Origin: Anaerolineales bacterium UBA6663
Lineage (GTDB): Bacteria; Chloroflexota; Anaerolineae; Anaerolineales; UBA6663
Reading direction: 5' to 3'
Assembly: GCA_002455335.1 (NCBI GenBank)
Contig: DKKP01000093.1
Coordinates: 1-5,664, forward strand
DNA length: 5,664 nt
A model generated the notes under the pieces. That model ran no database searches. It was not told the origin of the DNA and saw only the letters and a list, made by a program, of their open reading frames with translations. Within the stretch, counting starts at the first letter, position 1. Every line of letters starts with the position of its first letter. A program made the translations under genes and the position numbers. Of this stretch, positions 1 through 5,580 are shown piece after piece.

Positions 1-227
1 GTCGACAGCAGCGAGGCGGACCACATGCCGTGCGCGATGAAGTCGCGGAACAGTCCGCTGTGACGGAACTCGGCCCTCGCCAGCGCCGGGTTCATGTCAC
101 CCGACATCAGCGCGAACAGCTTGACGTCCTCGGGGCGCAGGGTACGGATCAGCGACGAGCTGTCGCCGACGGTGATTTCGTCGTAGGTTCGACTTTCGAT
201 GAATTCCAGCGGGGTCTCGATGTGCAT
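1..227 (-). CDS. MaoC-type enoyl-CoA hydratase domain, N-terminus of probable bifunctional hydratase/phosphate acetyltransferase (partial)
   Basis: The first 75 residues are visible; the gene runs off the left edge. The protein begins MHIETPLEFIESRTYDEITV and contains SGDMNP (residues 42-47) and IAHGMW (64-69), the two conserved blocks of the MaoC/(R)-hydratase fold. The pattern of an E-S/N-R-T-[YF]-D-E-I start followed by these blocks is what I recall from the N-terminal domain of proteobacterial bifunctional enoyl-CoA hydratase/phosphate acetyltransferases. The Pta half is outside the window, so that part is inference. In PhaJ-type hydratases the catalytic pair is Asp and His in SGDxNPxH; here Asp44 is present but the His position is Leu49, so hydratase activity may be lost. 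The ATG at 227 is chosen because TTGGAG (235-240, read on the minus strand) sits 7 nt upstream. All nine leucines are CTG. It is divergent from hoxF. A stand-alone MaoC protein is the alternative. Confidence 0.72.
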   Translation of the reverse strand, partial: MHIETPLEFIESRTYDEITVGDSSSLIRTLRPEDVKLFALMSGDMNPALARAEFRHSGLFRDFIAHGMWSASLLS

Positions 228-268
228 GACGGTGCTCCAAGGGGTGCTCACAACAGCGCTTGACGATC

Positions 269-274
269 ATTATG
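269..274 (-). promoter_or_regulatory. Candidate -10 box (CATAAT) for the MaoC-type gene
   Basis: CATAAT on the minus strand matches the sigma-70 -10 consensus at five of six positions. Transcription would start near 262, giving a leader of about 35 nt that contains the GGAG ribosome binding site. The -35 region is weak: no good TTGACA match lies at 16-18 nt spacing. Such a promoter would need an activator or be weak. No convincing promoter was found for hoxF on the other strand. Confidence 0.45.
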
Positions 275-287
275 CTGCAACGCAGCA
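273..287. promoter_or_regulatory. 15-bp perfect palindrome, PhaR-like operator candidate
   Basis: TGCTGCAACGCAGCA is a perfect inverted repeat of 6-bp arms around AAC. Its core CTGC-N3-GCAG equals the motif CTGCN3-4GCAG that I recall as the binding site of PhaR, the polyhydroxyalkanoate-responsive repressor, in Paracoccus. It overlaps the candidate -10 box of the leftward gene by two bases and fills the -10/-35 spacer, the usual place for a repressor site. A hydratase/Pta gene fits acyl-CoA and PHA metabolism. The assignment to PhaR is inference; another TetR-like or PhaR-like regulator could use it. Confidence 0.5.
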
Positions 288-323
288 CGGAATGGAATCG
301 TGACGTCCGGAGCACCTACTCTA

Positions 324-344
324 AAGCGGCGAACAGCGCCGCTT
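324..344. other. Intergenic hairpin, 8-bp stem with 5-nt loop
   Basis: AAGCGGCG (324-331) pairs perfectly with CGCCGCTT (337-344) around the loop AACAG. It lies between divergent genes and has no T-tract on either side, so it is not a standard intrinsic terminator. A second small stem, GCCCC/GGGGC (365-369 with 375-379), follows. TTGACT at 346-351 resembles a -35 box, but no -10 box follows at a usable distance. These could be leader structure of hoxF mRNA or operator elements. Function unknown. Confidence 0.4.
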
Positions 345-418
345 GTTGACTTGCATCAGCACCAGCCCCGGTGTGGGGCCATATGCTTGGGCAGACTATC
401 GCGATGGACCTTGCGAGC

Positions 419-424
419 GGGAGG
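419..424 (+). promoter_or_regulatory. Ribosome binding site deciding the hoxF start
   Basis: GGGAGG lies 6 nt before the GTG at 431. None of the other in-frame starts (GTG 371, ATG 383, ATG 404, ATG 443) has a comparable site at proper spacing, so GTG 431 is preferred. Confidence 0.65.
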
Positions 425-430
425 CTGCCA

Positions 431-2236
431 GTGACGGAAGAGATGATTGACGCGGGAAGGCTCGATGACTTGCTGCGAGCGATCGTCAATGGACATCGTT
501 GTCAGCCGGGCCAATTGGTGCAGATCCTGCGTGAGGCGCAGGACGCCCTGGGCTATCTGCCGGCCAGCGCGCTGACCGCCATCGCCAGGGCGCTGGCGCT
601 GCCGCGCGCGCAGGTCGAAGGCGTCGCCGGTTTCTACTCCTTTTTCCACCTCGCGCCGGTCGGCCGCTACCGGGTGCTGTTCTCGGACAACATCACCGAC
701 CGCATGCTCGGCAGCGCCGAACTGCTCGAGCGCCTGTGCAACAAGCTGTGGATCGAGCGCGGCAAGGTTTCCGAGGACGGCCTGGTCAGCGTCGACACCA
801 CGTCGTGCACCGGCATGTGCGACCAGGGGCCGGCGCTGCTGGTCAACGGCCGGGCGATGACCCGGATGTCGGCCGAGCGCATCGACCGCATCAGCGAGCT
901 GATCCGGACACAGCTGCCGCTGGCCGACTGGCCACCCGAGTTCGCGCTGGTCGAGGACAACATCCGTCGCCGAGACACCTTGCTCGGCGCCGAATGGCCG
1001 GCCGGTGAAGCGCTGCGGGCGGCGATCGCCCGTGGCGCCGAGGCGATGCTCGGCGAAATGAAGCTGTCCAATCTGCGCGGACGTGGTGGCGCCGGTTTCA
1101 CGACCGCGATCAAGTGGGAGTCGGCGCGGCGCGCCGCGTGTCACGGCGAACAGGGAATCCGCTACGTGGTGTGCAACGCCGACGAGGGCGACCCGGGCGC
1201 GTTCATGGATCGCAGCGTGCTCGAGAGCGACCCACATCGCGTGCTCGAGGGCATGGCGATCGCGGCCTACGCGGTTGGCGCGCACACCGGTTACCTCTAC
1301 GTCCGCGCCGAGTACCCGTTGGCGGTCAAGCGGCTCAAGCTGGCGATCAAGCAGGCCGAACGACTTGGCGTGCTTGGGCACAACATCCTCGAGACCGGCT
1401 TCGACTTTCATGTCGAGGTGCGGCTCGGCGCCGGCGCCTTTGTCTGCGGCGAAGAGACGGCCCTGATCGCATCGATCCAGGGTGGCCGCGGCAACCCACG
1501 CCCACGCCCGCCCTTCCCGGCCGAGCGCGGCCTGTGGAACAGCCCGACCCTGATCAACAACGTCGAGACCTTCGCCAACATCCCGACGATCTTGCGCAAG
1601 GGCGCCGACTGGTTTGCGTCGATCGGCACCGAGAAGAGCAAGGGCACCAAGGTCTTTGCGCTGGCCGGCGCGATCCGCAATACCGGCCTGGTCGAGGTGC
1701 CGATGGGGATTACGCTGCGCGAGATCGTCTACGACATCGGCGGCGGCATCCCGGGCGATCGCACGCTCAAGGCAGTGCAGACCGGCGGCCCCTCGGGCGG
1801 CTGCATCCCGGCCGAGCACATCGACCTGCCGGTCGATTACGAGACGCTCAACAAGCTCGGCTCGATCATGGGCTCGGGCGGCATGATCATCATCGACGAC
1901 TCGGCCTGCATGGTCGACGTCGCCCGGTTCTTCATGGAGTTCTGCATGACCGAATCGTGCGGCAAGTGCGTGCCCTGCCGCGCCGGCACCGTGCAGATCC
2001 ACAATTTATTGACCAAGATCGCGCGCGGCGAGGCCAGCCTCGAGGATCTCGACCGGCTTGAGAAGCTCAGCAACATGGTCAAGCGGTCGAGCCTATGCGG
2101 CCTCGGGCAGAGCGCGCCGAACCCCGTATTGAGCACGTTGCGGTATTTCAGAGACGAGTATCTGGCGCACGTGGTCGAGCATCGTTGCCCGGCCGGCGTG
2201 TGCAAGATTGCGGCCGAGGGGGAGGTGATCCGATGA
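431..2236 (+). CDS. hoxF: HoxF: NADH/FMN-binding diaphorase subunit of NAD-linked [NiFe] hydrogenase (NuoE-NuoF fusion)
   Basis: This 601-residue protein (GTG start) would oxidise NADH or reduce NAD+ on FMN and pass electrons to HoxU; it acts in the cytoplasm. Residues 10-165 are a NuoE/HoxE-like domain. The rest is NuoF-like: FMN glycine-rich loop GRGGAGF (217-223), [11 protein letters not shown] (248-258), NAD-binding [13 protein letters not shown] (333-345), an SLBB-like stretch from about 419, and [4Fe-4S] ligands Cys510, Cys513, Cys516 and Cys556. The tail has CPAGVC (586-591), as in cyanobacterial-type HoxF. The length matches the soluble-hydrogenase HoxF of Ralstonia (about 600). Two of four NuoE [2Fe-2S] cysteines are replaced (Ser85, Asp90), while Cys126 and Cys130 remain. 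Leucine codon use changes sharply near residue 216-255, where the protein also seems to change subtype. It overlaps hoxU by ATGA. NuoEF or a formate-dehydrogenase diaphorase are less likely, given the HoxU partner. Confidence 0.88.
   Translation: MTEEMIDAGRLDDLLRAIVNGHRCQPGQLVQILREAQDALGYLPASALTAIARALALPRAQVEGVAGFYSFFHLAPVGRYRVLFSDNITDRMLGSAELLERLCNKLWIERGKVSEDGLVSVDTTSCTGMCDQGPALLVNGRAMTRMSAERIDRISELIRTQLPLADWPPEFALVEDNIRRRDTLLGAEWPAGEALRAAIARGAEAMLGEMKLSNLRGRGGAGFTTAIKWESARRAACHGEQGIRYVVCNADEGDPGAFMDRSVLESDPHRVLEGMAIAAYAVGAHTGYLYVRAEYPLAVKRLKLAIKQAERLGVLGHNILETGFDFHVEVRLGAGAFVCGEETALIASIQGGRGNPRPRPPFPAERGLWNSPTLINNVETFANIPTILRKGADWFASIGTEKSKGTKVFALAGAIRNTGLVEVPMGITLREIVYDIGGGIPGDRTLKAVQTGGPSGGCIPAEHIDLPVDYETLNKLGSIMGSGGMIIIDDSACMVDVARFFMEFCMTESCGKCVPCRAGTVQIHNLLTKIARGEASLEDLDRLEKLSNMVKRSSLCGLGQSAPNPVLSTLRYFRDEYLAHVVEHRCPAGVCKIAAEGEVIR
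2221..2230 (+). promoter_or_regulatory. Extended Shine-Dalgarno sequence for hoxU
   Basis: GGAGGTGATC is a ten-base complement to the 3' end of 16S rRNA. GGAGG ends 7 nt before the hoxU ATG at 2233. It lies inside the end of hoxF, so hoxU is translationally coupled but can also load ribosomes strongly on its own. Confidence 0.75.
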
Positions 2237-2964
2237 GCCCCGATGTCAGCGTCAAGACGCTTGTGATTGATGGGCGCGATGTCGGCGCCACGGGCGAGCA
2301 AACGATCCTCGAAGTCGCGCGCGAGCACGGCATCCGCATCCCAACCCTGTGCCATCTCGAAGGCCTGATGCCCGCCGGCGCCTGTCGCATGTGCCTGGTC
2401 GAGGTCGTCGGGAGCAACAAGCTCCTGCCGGCTTGCGTCACCAAGGTCTCCGAGGGCATGGAGGTGCGCACGCATACGCCCGAGTTGCTCGAGCTGCGTC
2501 GGATGACGCTCGAGTTGCTTTTCGCCGAGCGCAATCACATCTGCTCGGTCTGCGTGTCGAACGGCCACTGCCAGCTCCAGTCGCTGGCCGGCGAGCACGG
2601 CATCGACCACATCCGCTTCCCGTACCAATACCCGCGGCTGCAGGTGGACACCACGCACCCGCGGTACGGCATGGATCCCAATCGGTGTGTGCTCTGCGGC
2701 CGCTGTGTGCGCGTCTGCGCTGAAGTTGAAGGCGCCCACACGTGGGATCTGATGGGCCGGGGCGCAGGCACTCTGGTGACCGCCGAACTCCGCACACCGT
2801 GGGGGCTCGCTCAAACCTGCACCAGCTGCGGCAAGTGCGTGCAGGTCTGCCCGACAGGCGCGCTCTTCGACAAGGGCCGCGCCGTGGCCGAGATGGAGAA
2901 ACGACGCGAGTTCGTGCCCGCGATCCTGGCCGGGCGAGATGAGGAAGAGGAGCTTGTGCCGTAG
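2233..2964 (+). CDS. hoxU: HoxU: iron-sulfur diaphorase subunit of NAD-linked [NiFe] hydrogenase
   Basis: This 243-residue protein is the electron wire between HoxF and the hydrogenase small subunit HoxY. It equals the N-terminal part of NuoG. The [2Fe-2S] ligands are Cys40, Cys51, Cys54 and Cys68. A His-Cys [4Fe-4S] motif follows (His102, Cys104, Cys107, Cys113). Two further [4Fe-4S] ferredoxin motifs are C-x2-C-x2-C-x3-C at 152-162 and 196-206. [12 protein letters not shown] (166-177) is typical of HoxU rather than NuoG, as is the short length without a molybdopterin domain. The ATG overlaps the hoxF stop as ATGA. The C-terminus ends in an acidic run (DEEEE, 236-240). Its TAG stop lies within the outer stem of a long hairpin. 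HoxY and HoxH normally follow, but the next gene is convergent and unrelated. Confidence 0.92.
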   Translation: MSPDVSVKTLVIDGRDVGATGEQTILEVAREHGIRIPTLCHLEGLMPAGACRMCLVEVVGSNKLLPACVTKVSEGMEVRTHTPELLELRRMTLELLFAERNHICSVCVSNGHCQLQSLAGEHGIDHIRFPYQYPRLQVDTTHPRYGMDPNRCVLCGRCVRVCAEVEGAHTWDLMGRGAGTLVTAELRTPWGLAQTCTSCGKCVQVCPTGALFDKGRAVAEMEKRREFVPAILAGRDEEEELVP

Positions 2965-3034
2965 AGCGTGATGCGTATTGCGTGAAGCGTGGTGCGGATA
3001 CATCCTGCGCACCACGCTTCACGCAACACGCTCT
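2963..3034. terminator. Long imperfect hairpin between convergent operons, possible bidirectional terminator
   Basis: The inner arms TTGCGTGAAGCGTGGTGCG (2978-2996) and 3008-3026 are perfectly complementary over 19 bp around an 11-nt loop. The outer arms AGAGCGTG (2963-2970) and CACGCTCT (3027-3034) add 8 bp. Seven unpaired bases bulge on the left side (2971-2977). It begins inside the hoxU stop codon and ends 15 nt from the stop of the convergent permease gene (3049). There is no T-tract, so intrinsic termination is inferred from position and stem strength only. It may simply be a dispersed intergenic repeat that protects mRNA ends. Confidence 0.6.
2966..3000 (+). repeat. Five degenerate 7-bp tandem units (consensus GCGTGAT)
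   Basis: Units start at 2966, 2973, 2980, 2987 and 2994; all five begin GCG and the first four begin GCGT. The complementary right arm carries the same heptamer series minus one unit, which explains the 7-nt bulge of the hairpin. Heptamer-based intergenic repeats of this look are familiar to me from Chloroflexota and some cyanobacterial genomes; that link is from memory. Confidence 0.6.
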
Positions 3035-3048
3035 GCGCTCCCCGCTCT

Positions 3049-4497
3049 TCAGCGTCCCAGCACAGCCACGACCACCTGTGGCGTGACAAACGCCTCGGCG
3101 AGCGCGGCGAGGAAGAGGAGCGGGACGACGACGAGCAGATAGATCCGGGCCCAATCCGCGACCGAAAGCAGCCAGGCCTCGCCGATGCTGCGCCCGGGCG
3201 GTGGCGCCAGGAAGCTCGTGCTCATCCGCAAGATCGCGCCGCCGGCGATCAGGGCGGCCGGGATCTCGAAGATCCCGTGCGGGAGCACAAAGGCGCTGAA
3301 GAAGACCGCGCCGTTCACCCCGAAGCTCGCGAGTTGGCCCGAGAGAAAGCCAGCGATCCCGAGCGGCAGCATCAAGAGCAGCAGCGCCAGCACGCCCCAG
3401 GATGCCATGCCGGCCAGCGAGGCCAGGCCGATGGCGCGCACGTTATTGAGAAAGATCCAGATCGCGCCGCTCAAGCTCGAGATGCCGGTCTCGTCGAAGC
3501 GCGAGGCGACGTCGCCGAAGGCCACATCGCGCGTCAGCGCCTCAGGCAGCCGATACTGGGCGGCTTCGGCGTAGCCAACGCCCGTACCGACCAGCAACAC
3601 GACAGCCATCACACCGATCGGCAAACGCGTGCGCGCCACAGCGCCAAGCACCTCGCGCCTGTACCAGCCGCCAAAGCCCTCGCCGGCGCGGCGCTCACCG
3701 CGGAAGGCCTCGGCGAAGAAGCGCCATCCGGCGCGCAGATCGAGCTGGTCGAGCTCGCGGCCGAGCAGTTCTTCGCGGCGGAACAGCCGCACGCCCATGC
3801 GCCACAATCCGGTCAACACGGCCGCCAGGCCCAGCATGATCCACCACAGCAGGTTGAGCTCGCCCCACAGCATCAGCACAGCCAGGCCCTGGATGAGCAT
3901 CGCGAACGGGATAATCACGAAGCTGGCGAGCAGGTTGGCCGCGCGCACCGACGTCACCTGTGACGAGATCACGACGGCGGCCGAGACCATCACAGCCGCC
4001 TGTACTACGGCCAGCAACGCGATCTGCAGATAGAGCCCGGGCGCAGGCAGCCAGCCGGTCTGTGCGTACACGCCGCCGAGATACACAAGGATGCCCAACT
4101 GGCTCGACACGATCGGAGTCAGCATCGAAGCCAACGCCTTACCGACGAACAACTCCAGATCCGACAACGGCGTCGCGAGCAGCGGCTCGAGCGTCAGCCG
4201 TTCTTTCTCGCCGACAAAGCTCTCGAGCGCGAGCGCCAACGAGACCGAGATCGGGAAGAAGCCCACCACCATCATCAGAAACGGCGCGAGGCGCTCGCTG
4301 TCGAGCGTGCCGCCGGTCGAGTTGACGTAGGCGATCATGCGCTCGGCCGTAAACGTCATCAGCGATGGAAAGACCACGGTCAAGATGACGATCGGCGTGA
4401 AGATCCGCCAGTCGCGGAACTGGTCGCGGATCTCGCGCCGGATGACGATCGCGATCCGGCGCGCGCTCAGGCTCAATCGACGGGGATCAAGACGCAT
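3049..4497 (-). CDS. ABC-2 type transporter permease with C-terminal SpoIIM/DUF95-like domain
   Basis: This 482-residue integral membrane protein pairs with the ATPase encoded just upstream. The N-terminal half is NatB/ABC-2-like: hydrophobic segments at about 31-49, 72-91, 125-145, 156-178, 187-211 and 215-233. The motif EKERLTLEPLLATPLSDLE (97-115) follows the E-R-x-T-L-E-x-L-L-x-T-P pattern of ABC-2 permeases. A charged, probably cytoplasmic linker spans 234-290. The C-terminal half has a segment at 291-311, then FLNNVRAI (349-356), a long hydrophobic stretch to 390, AFVLPHGIFEIPAA (402-415), APPPGRSIGEA (431-441) and a last segment at 452-472. These motifs are those of the SpoIIM/DUF95 family. 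ATG 4497 is chosen over upstream in-frame starts because GGAGG (4504-4508) lies 6 nt away and the upstream extension is low-complexity arginine/serine. It overlaps the ATPase gene by 11 bp. Substrate unknown. Confidence 0.85.
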   Translation of the reverse strand: MRLDPRRLSLSARRIAIVIRREIRDQFRDWRIFTPIVILTVVFPSLMTFTAERMIAYVNSTGGTLDSERLAPFLMMVVGFFPISVSLALALESFVGEKERLTLEPLLATPLSDLELFVGKALASMLTPIVSSQLGILVYLGGVYAQTGWLPAPGLYLQIALLAVVQAAVMVSAAVVISSQVTSVRAANLLASFVIIPFAMLIQGLAVLMLWGELNLLWWIMLGLAAVLTGLWRMGVRLFRREELLGRELDQLDLRAGWRFFAEAFRGERRAGEGFGGWYRREVLGAVARTRLPIGVMAVVLLVGTGVGYAEAAQYRLPEALTRDVAFGDVASRFDETGISSLSGAIWIFLNNVRAIGLASLAGMASWGVLALLLLMLPLGIAGFLSGQLASFGVNGAVFFSAFVLPHGIFEIPAALIAGGAILRMSTSFLAPPPGRSIGEAWLLSVADWARIYLLVVVPLLFLAALAEAFVTPQVVVAVLGR

Positions 4498-5410
4498 CGT
4501 TGGCCTCCACGACCTGGAGATAGACCTCTTCGAGGCTGCGCCCGACCTCGGCCAGGCCAAGCACTGGCGCGCCCTGCTCCGCAAGCCAAGCGATCGTGGT
4601 TGGGTTGTCGCGCTCTGGCGCATCGGTGCGATAGCGGAGCCAGGTCTCGCCAACACCGATCACATCGAGGCGTTGCGCCAGAGTCGCCGCCAGCCCGTTG
4701 AGCGGCGCAGCCAGCTGCAATTCAAACACGGTCGGCCCGAGCAGCTTACGCTTGAGCTCAGGCGGCGTGCCGCGCTCGATGATCTTCCCGCGGCGGATGA
4801 TCGCGATCTGATCGGCCAGGCCCTCGGCCTCGTGCAGGTTGTGCGTACAGAGCAAGATCGTGCGGCGTTCGGCCCGCAACGCCGCGATCGCGTCGCGCAC
4901 CGCCCGCACCGAAACGGGGTCCATGGCCGAGGTGGGCTCGTCGAGCACGAGCACATCCGGGTCGTGCAGCATCACGCGGATCAGCGCCAGTTTCTGACGC
5001 ATGCCTTTGGAATACTCGCCCAGGCGTTTGGTGCGCGCGTCAGCCAGACCGAATTGTTCGAGGAGTTGCGCCGAGCGGCGGCGGATGACATCCCGTTCGA
5101 GGCCGTAGAGCTCGCCGAAGAAGCGAAGATACTCCTCGGAGCGCATGCGCGCATACAGGCCATGGTGCTCGGTGAGGACGCCGACCCGACGTCGGACTTC
5201 CTCAGCCTGTTCGACCACGTCGAGCCCCGCGATCCGGGCCCAGCCGGTCGTGGGTTTGAGGATCGACGTGAGCATGCGGATGGTGGTTGTCTTCCCGGCG
5301 CCGTTCGGGCCGAGCAAGGCGAGCACCGACCCTGCCGGGACCTCGAGCGAAATCCCTTGAACTGCCGCGAACGAATCGAATTGCTTGGTCAGCTGATGTG
5401 CGACGATCAT
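4487..5410 (-). CDS. ABC transporter ATP-binding protein, NatA/CcmA-like
   Basis: This 307-residue cytoplasmic ATPase energises the permease encoded downstream. Walker A is GPNGAGKTT (34-42), the signature is YSKGM (133-137) in place of LSGGQ, Walker B is VLVLDEPT (153-160), the D-loop is SAMDP (161-165), and the switch His190 lies in CTHN. The Q-loop position is Glu81 (VGVLTEHHGLY) rather than Gln. YSKGMRQK and a Glu at the Q-loop position are common in the ABC-2 exporter branch. About 80 C-terminal residues after 225 form a divergent accessory domain ending in the usual SLEEVYLQVV segment (293-302). The ATG at 5410 has no Shine-Dalgarno sequence and lies just 9 nt after a TATAAT box, suggesting a leaderless transcript. 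Substrate (ion, drug, lipid or peptide) cannot be told from sequence. Confidence 0.9.
   Translation of the reverse strand: MIVAHQLTKQFDSFAAVQGISLEVPAGSVLALLGPNGAGKTTTIRMLTSILKPTTGWARIAGLDVVEQAEEVRRRVGVLTEHHGLYARMRSEEYLRFFGELYGLERDVIRRRSAQLLEQFGLADARTKRLGEYSKGMRQKLALIRVMLHDPDVLVLDEPTSAMDPVSVRAVRDAIAALRAERRTILLCTHNLHEAEGLADQIAIIRRGKIIERGTPPELKRKLLGPTVFELQLAAPLNGLAATLAQRLDVIGVGETWLRYRTDAPERDNPTTIAWLAEQGAPVLGLAEVGRSLEEVYLQVVEANDAS
4504..4508 (-). promoter_or_regulatory. Ribosome binding site deciding the permease start
   Basis: GGAGG on the minus strand lies inside the last codons of the ATPase gene, 6 nt before ATG 4497. It supports a coupled internal start and argues against longer in-frame versions of the permease. 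Confidence 0.65.
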
Positions 5411-5419
5411 CGCACGAAG

Positions 5420-5448
5420 ATTATAGTGCCCGACCCGTCCAAACCCAA
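5420..5448 (-). promoter_or_regulatory. Sigma-70 type promoter of the ABC operon, near-leaderless
   Basis: A perfect -10 box TATAAT (5420-5425, minus strand) lies 17 nt from TTGGGT (5443-5448), which keeps the TTG of the -35 consensus. The -10 box ends 9 nt before the ATG at 5410, so transcription should start within about 0-4 nt of the start codon. Confidence 0.65.
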
Positions 5449-5545
5449 CGGCCCGAGGGTACCAATCCGGTCCGTGTTATGTCGGGCGTATCGGCGGCGA
5501 TCATGCCCGGCGAAACACCGGCATCGACGCGTCGTCGGCCACGGC

Positions 5546-5577
5546 GGGTAGAGACGGGGCATGCCCCGTCTCTACCC
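5546..5577. repeat. 32-bp perfect palindrome without loop
   Basis: GGGTAGAGACGGGGCA is followed directly by its exact reverse complement, with the centre between 5561 and 5562. It lies about 100 bp upstream of the ABC promoter in noncoding DNA. As RNA it would form a strong hairpin in either direction, but no T-tract follows, so it is not a standard terminator. Very similar GTAGAGACGGGGCATGCCCC palindromes occur, as I recall, as dispersed intergenic repeats in Chloroflexota and cyanobacteria. It could also be a symmetric protein site or replication-related element. Function unknown. Confidence 0.7.
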
Positions 5578-5580
5578 CCA

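Noticed and set aside
1..6. SalI site (GTCGAC) at the first six bases, suggesting a cloned restriction fragment
   Set aside because: A single GC-rich hexamer at an edge is weak evidence and the other end is not a SalI site.
260..265. TTGACG as a -35 box for hoxF
   Set aside because: No -10-like hexamer is found 16-18 nt downstream; the nearby TATGCT is only 5 nt away.
356..2002. Long minus-strand open frame (548 codons) opposite hoxF
   Set aside because: It is the antisense shadow of a well-supported gene; the translation is rich in Ala, Arg, Asp and His with no family motif, as expected from high-GC coding DNA read backwards.
1837..3015. Minus-strand open frame across hoxU and the hairpin
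   Set aside because: Antisense to hoxF and hoxU; its start lies in the heptamer repeat and its translation shows no recognisable domain.
2941..3121. 13-bp direct repeat GAGGAAGAGGAGC at 2941 and 3109
   Set aside because: One copy encodes the acidic tail of HoxU, the other is antisense to a Leu/Phe-rich membrane segment; simple-sequence coincidence explains it.
4498..4656. N-terminal extension of the permease up to 4656
   Set aside because: It lies wholly inside the ATPase gene in another frame, is arginine/serine-rich without membrane character, and lacks a ribosome binding site; ATG 4497 has one.
4337..5551. Plus-strand open frame opposite the ABC ATPase
   Set aside because: The minus strand encodes an ATPase with all ABC motifs in order; the plus frame is its shadow.
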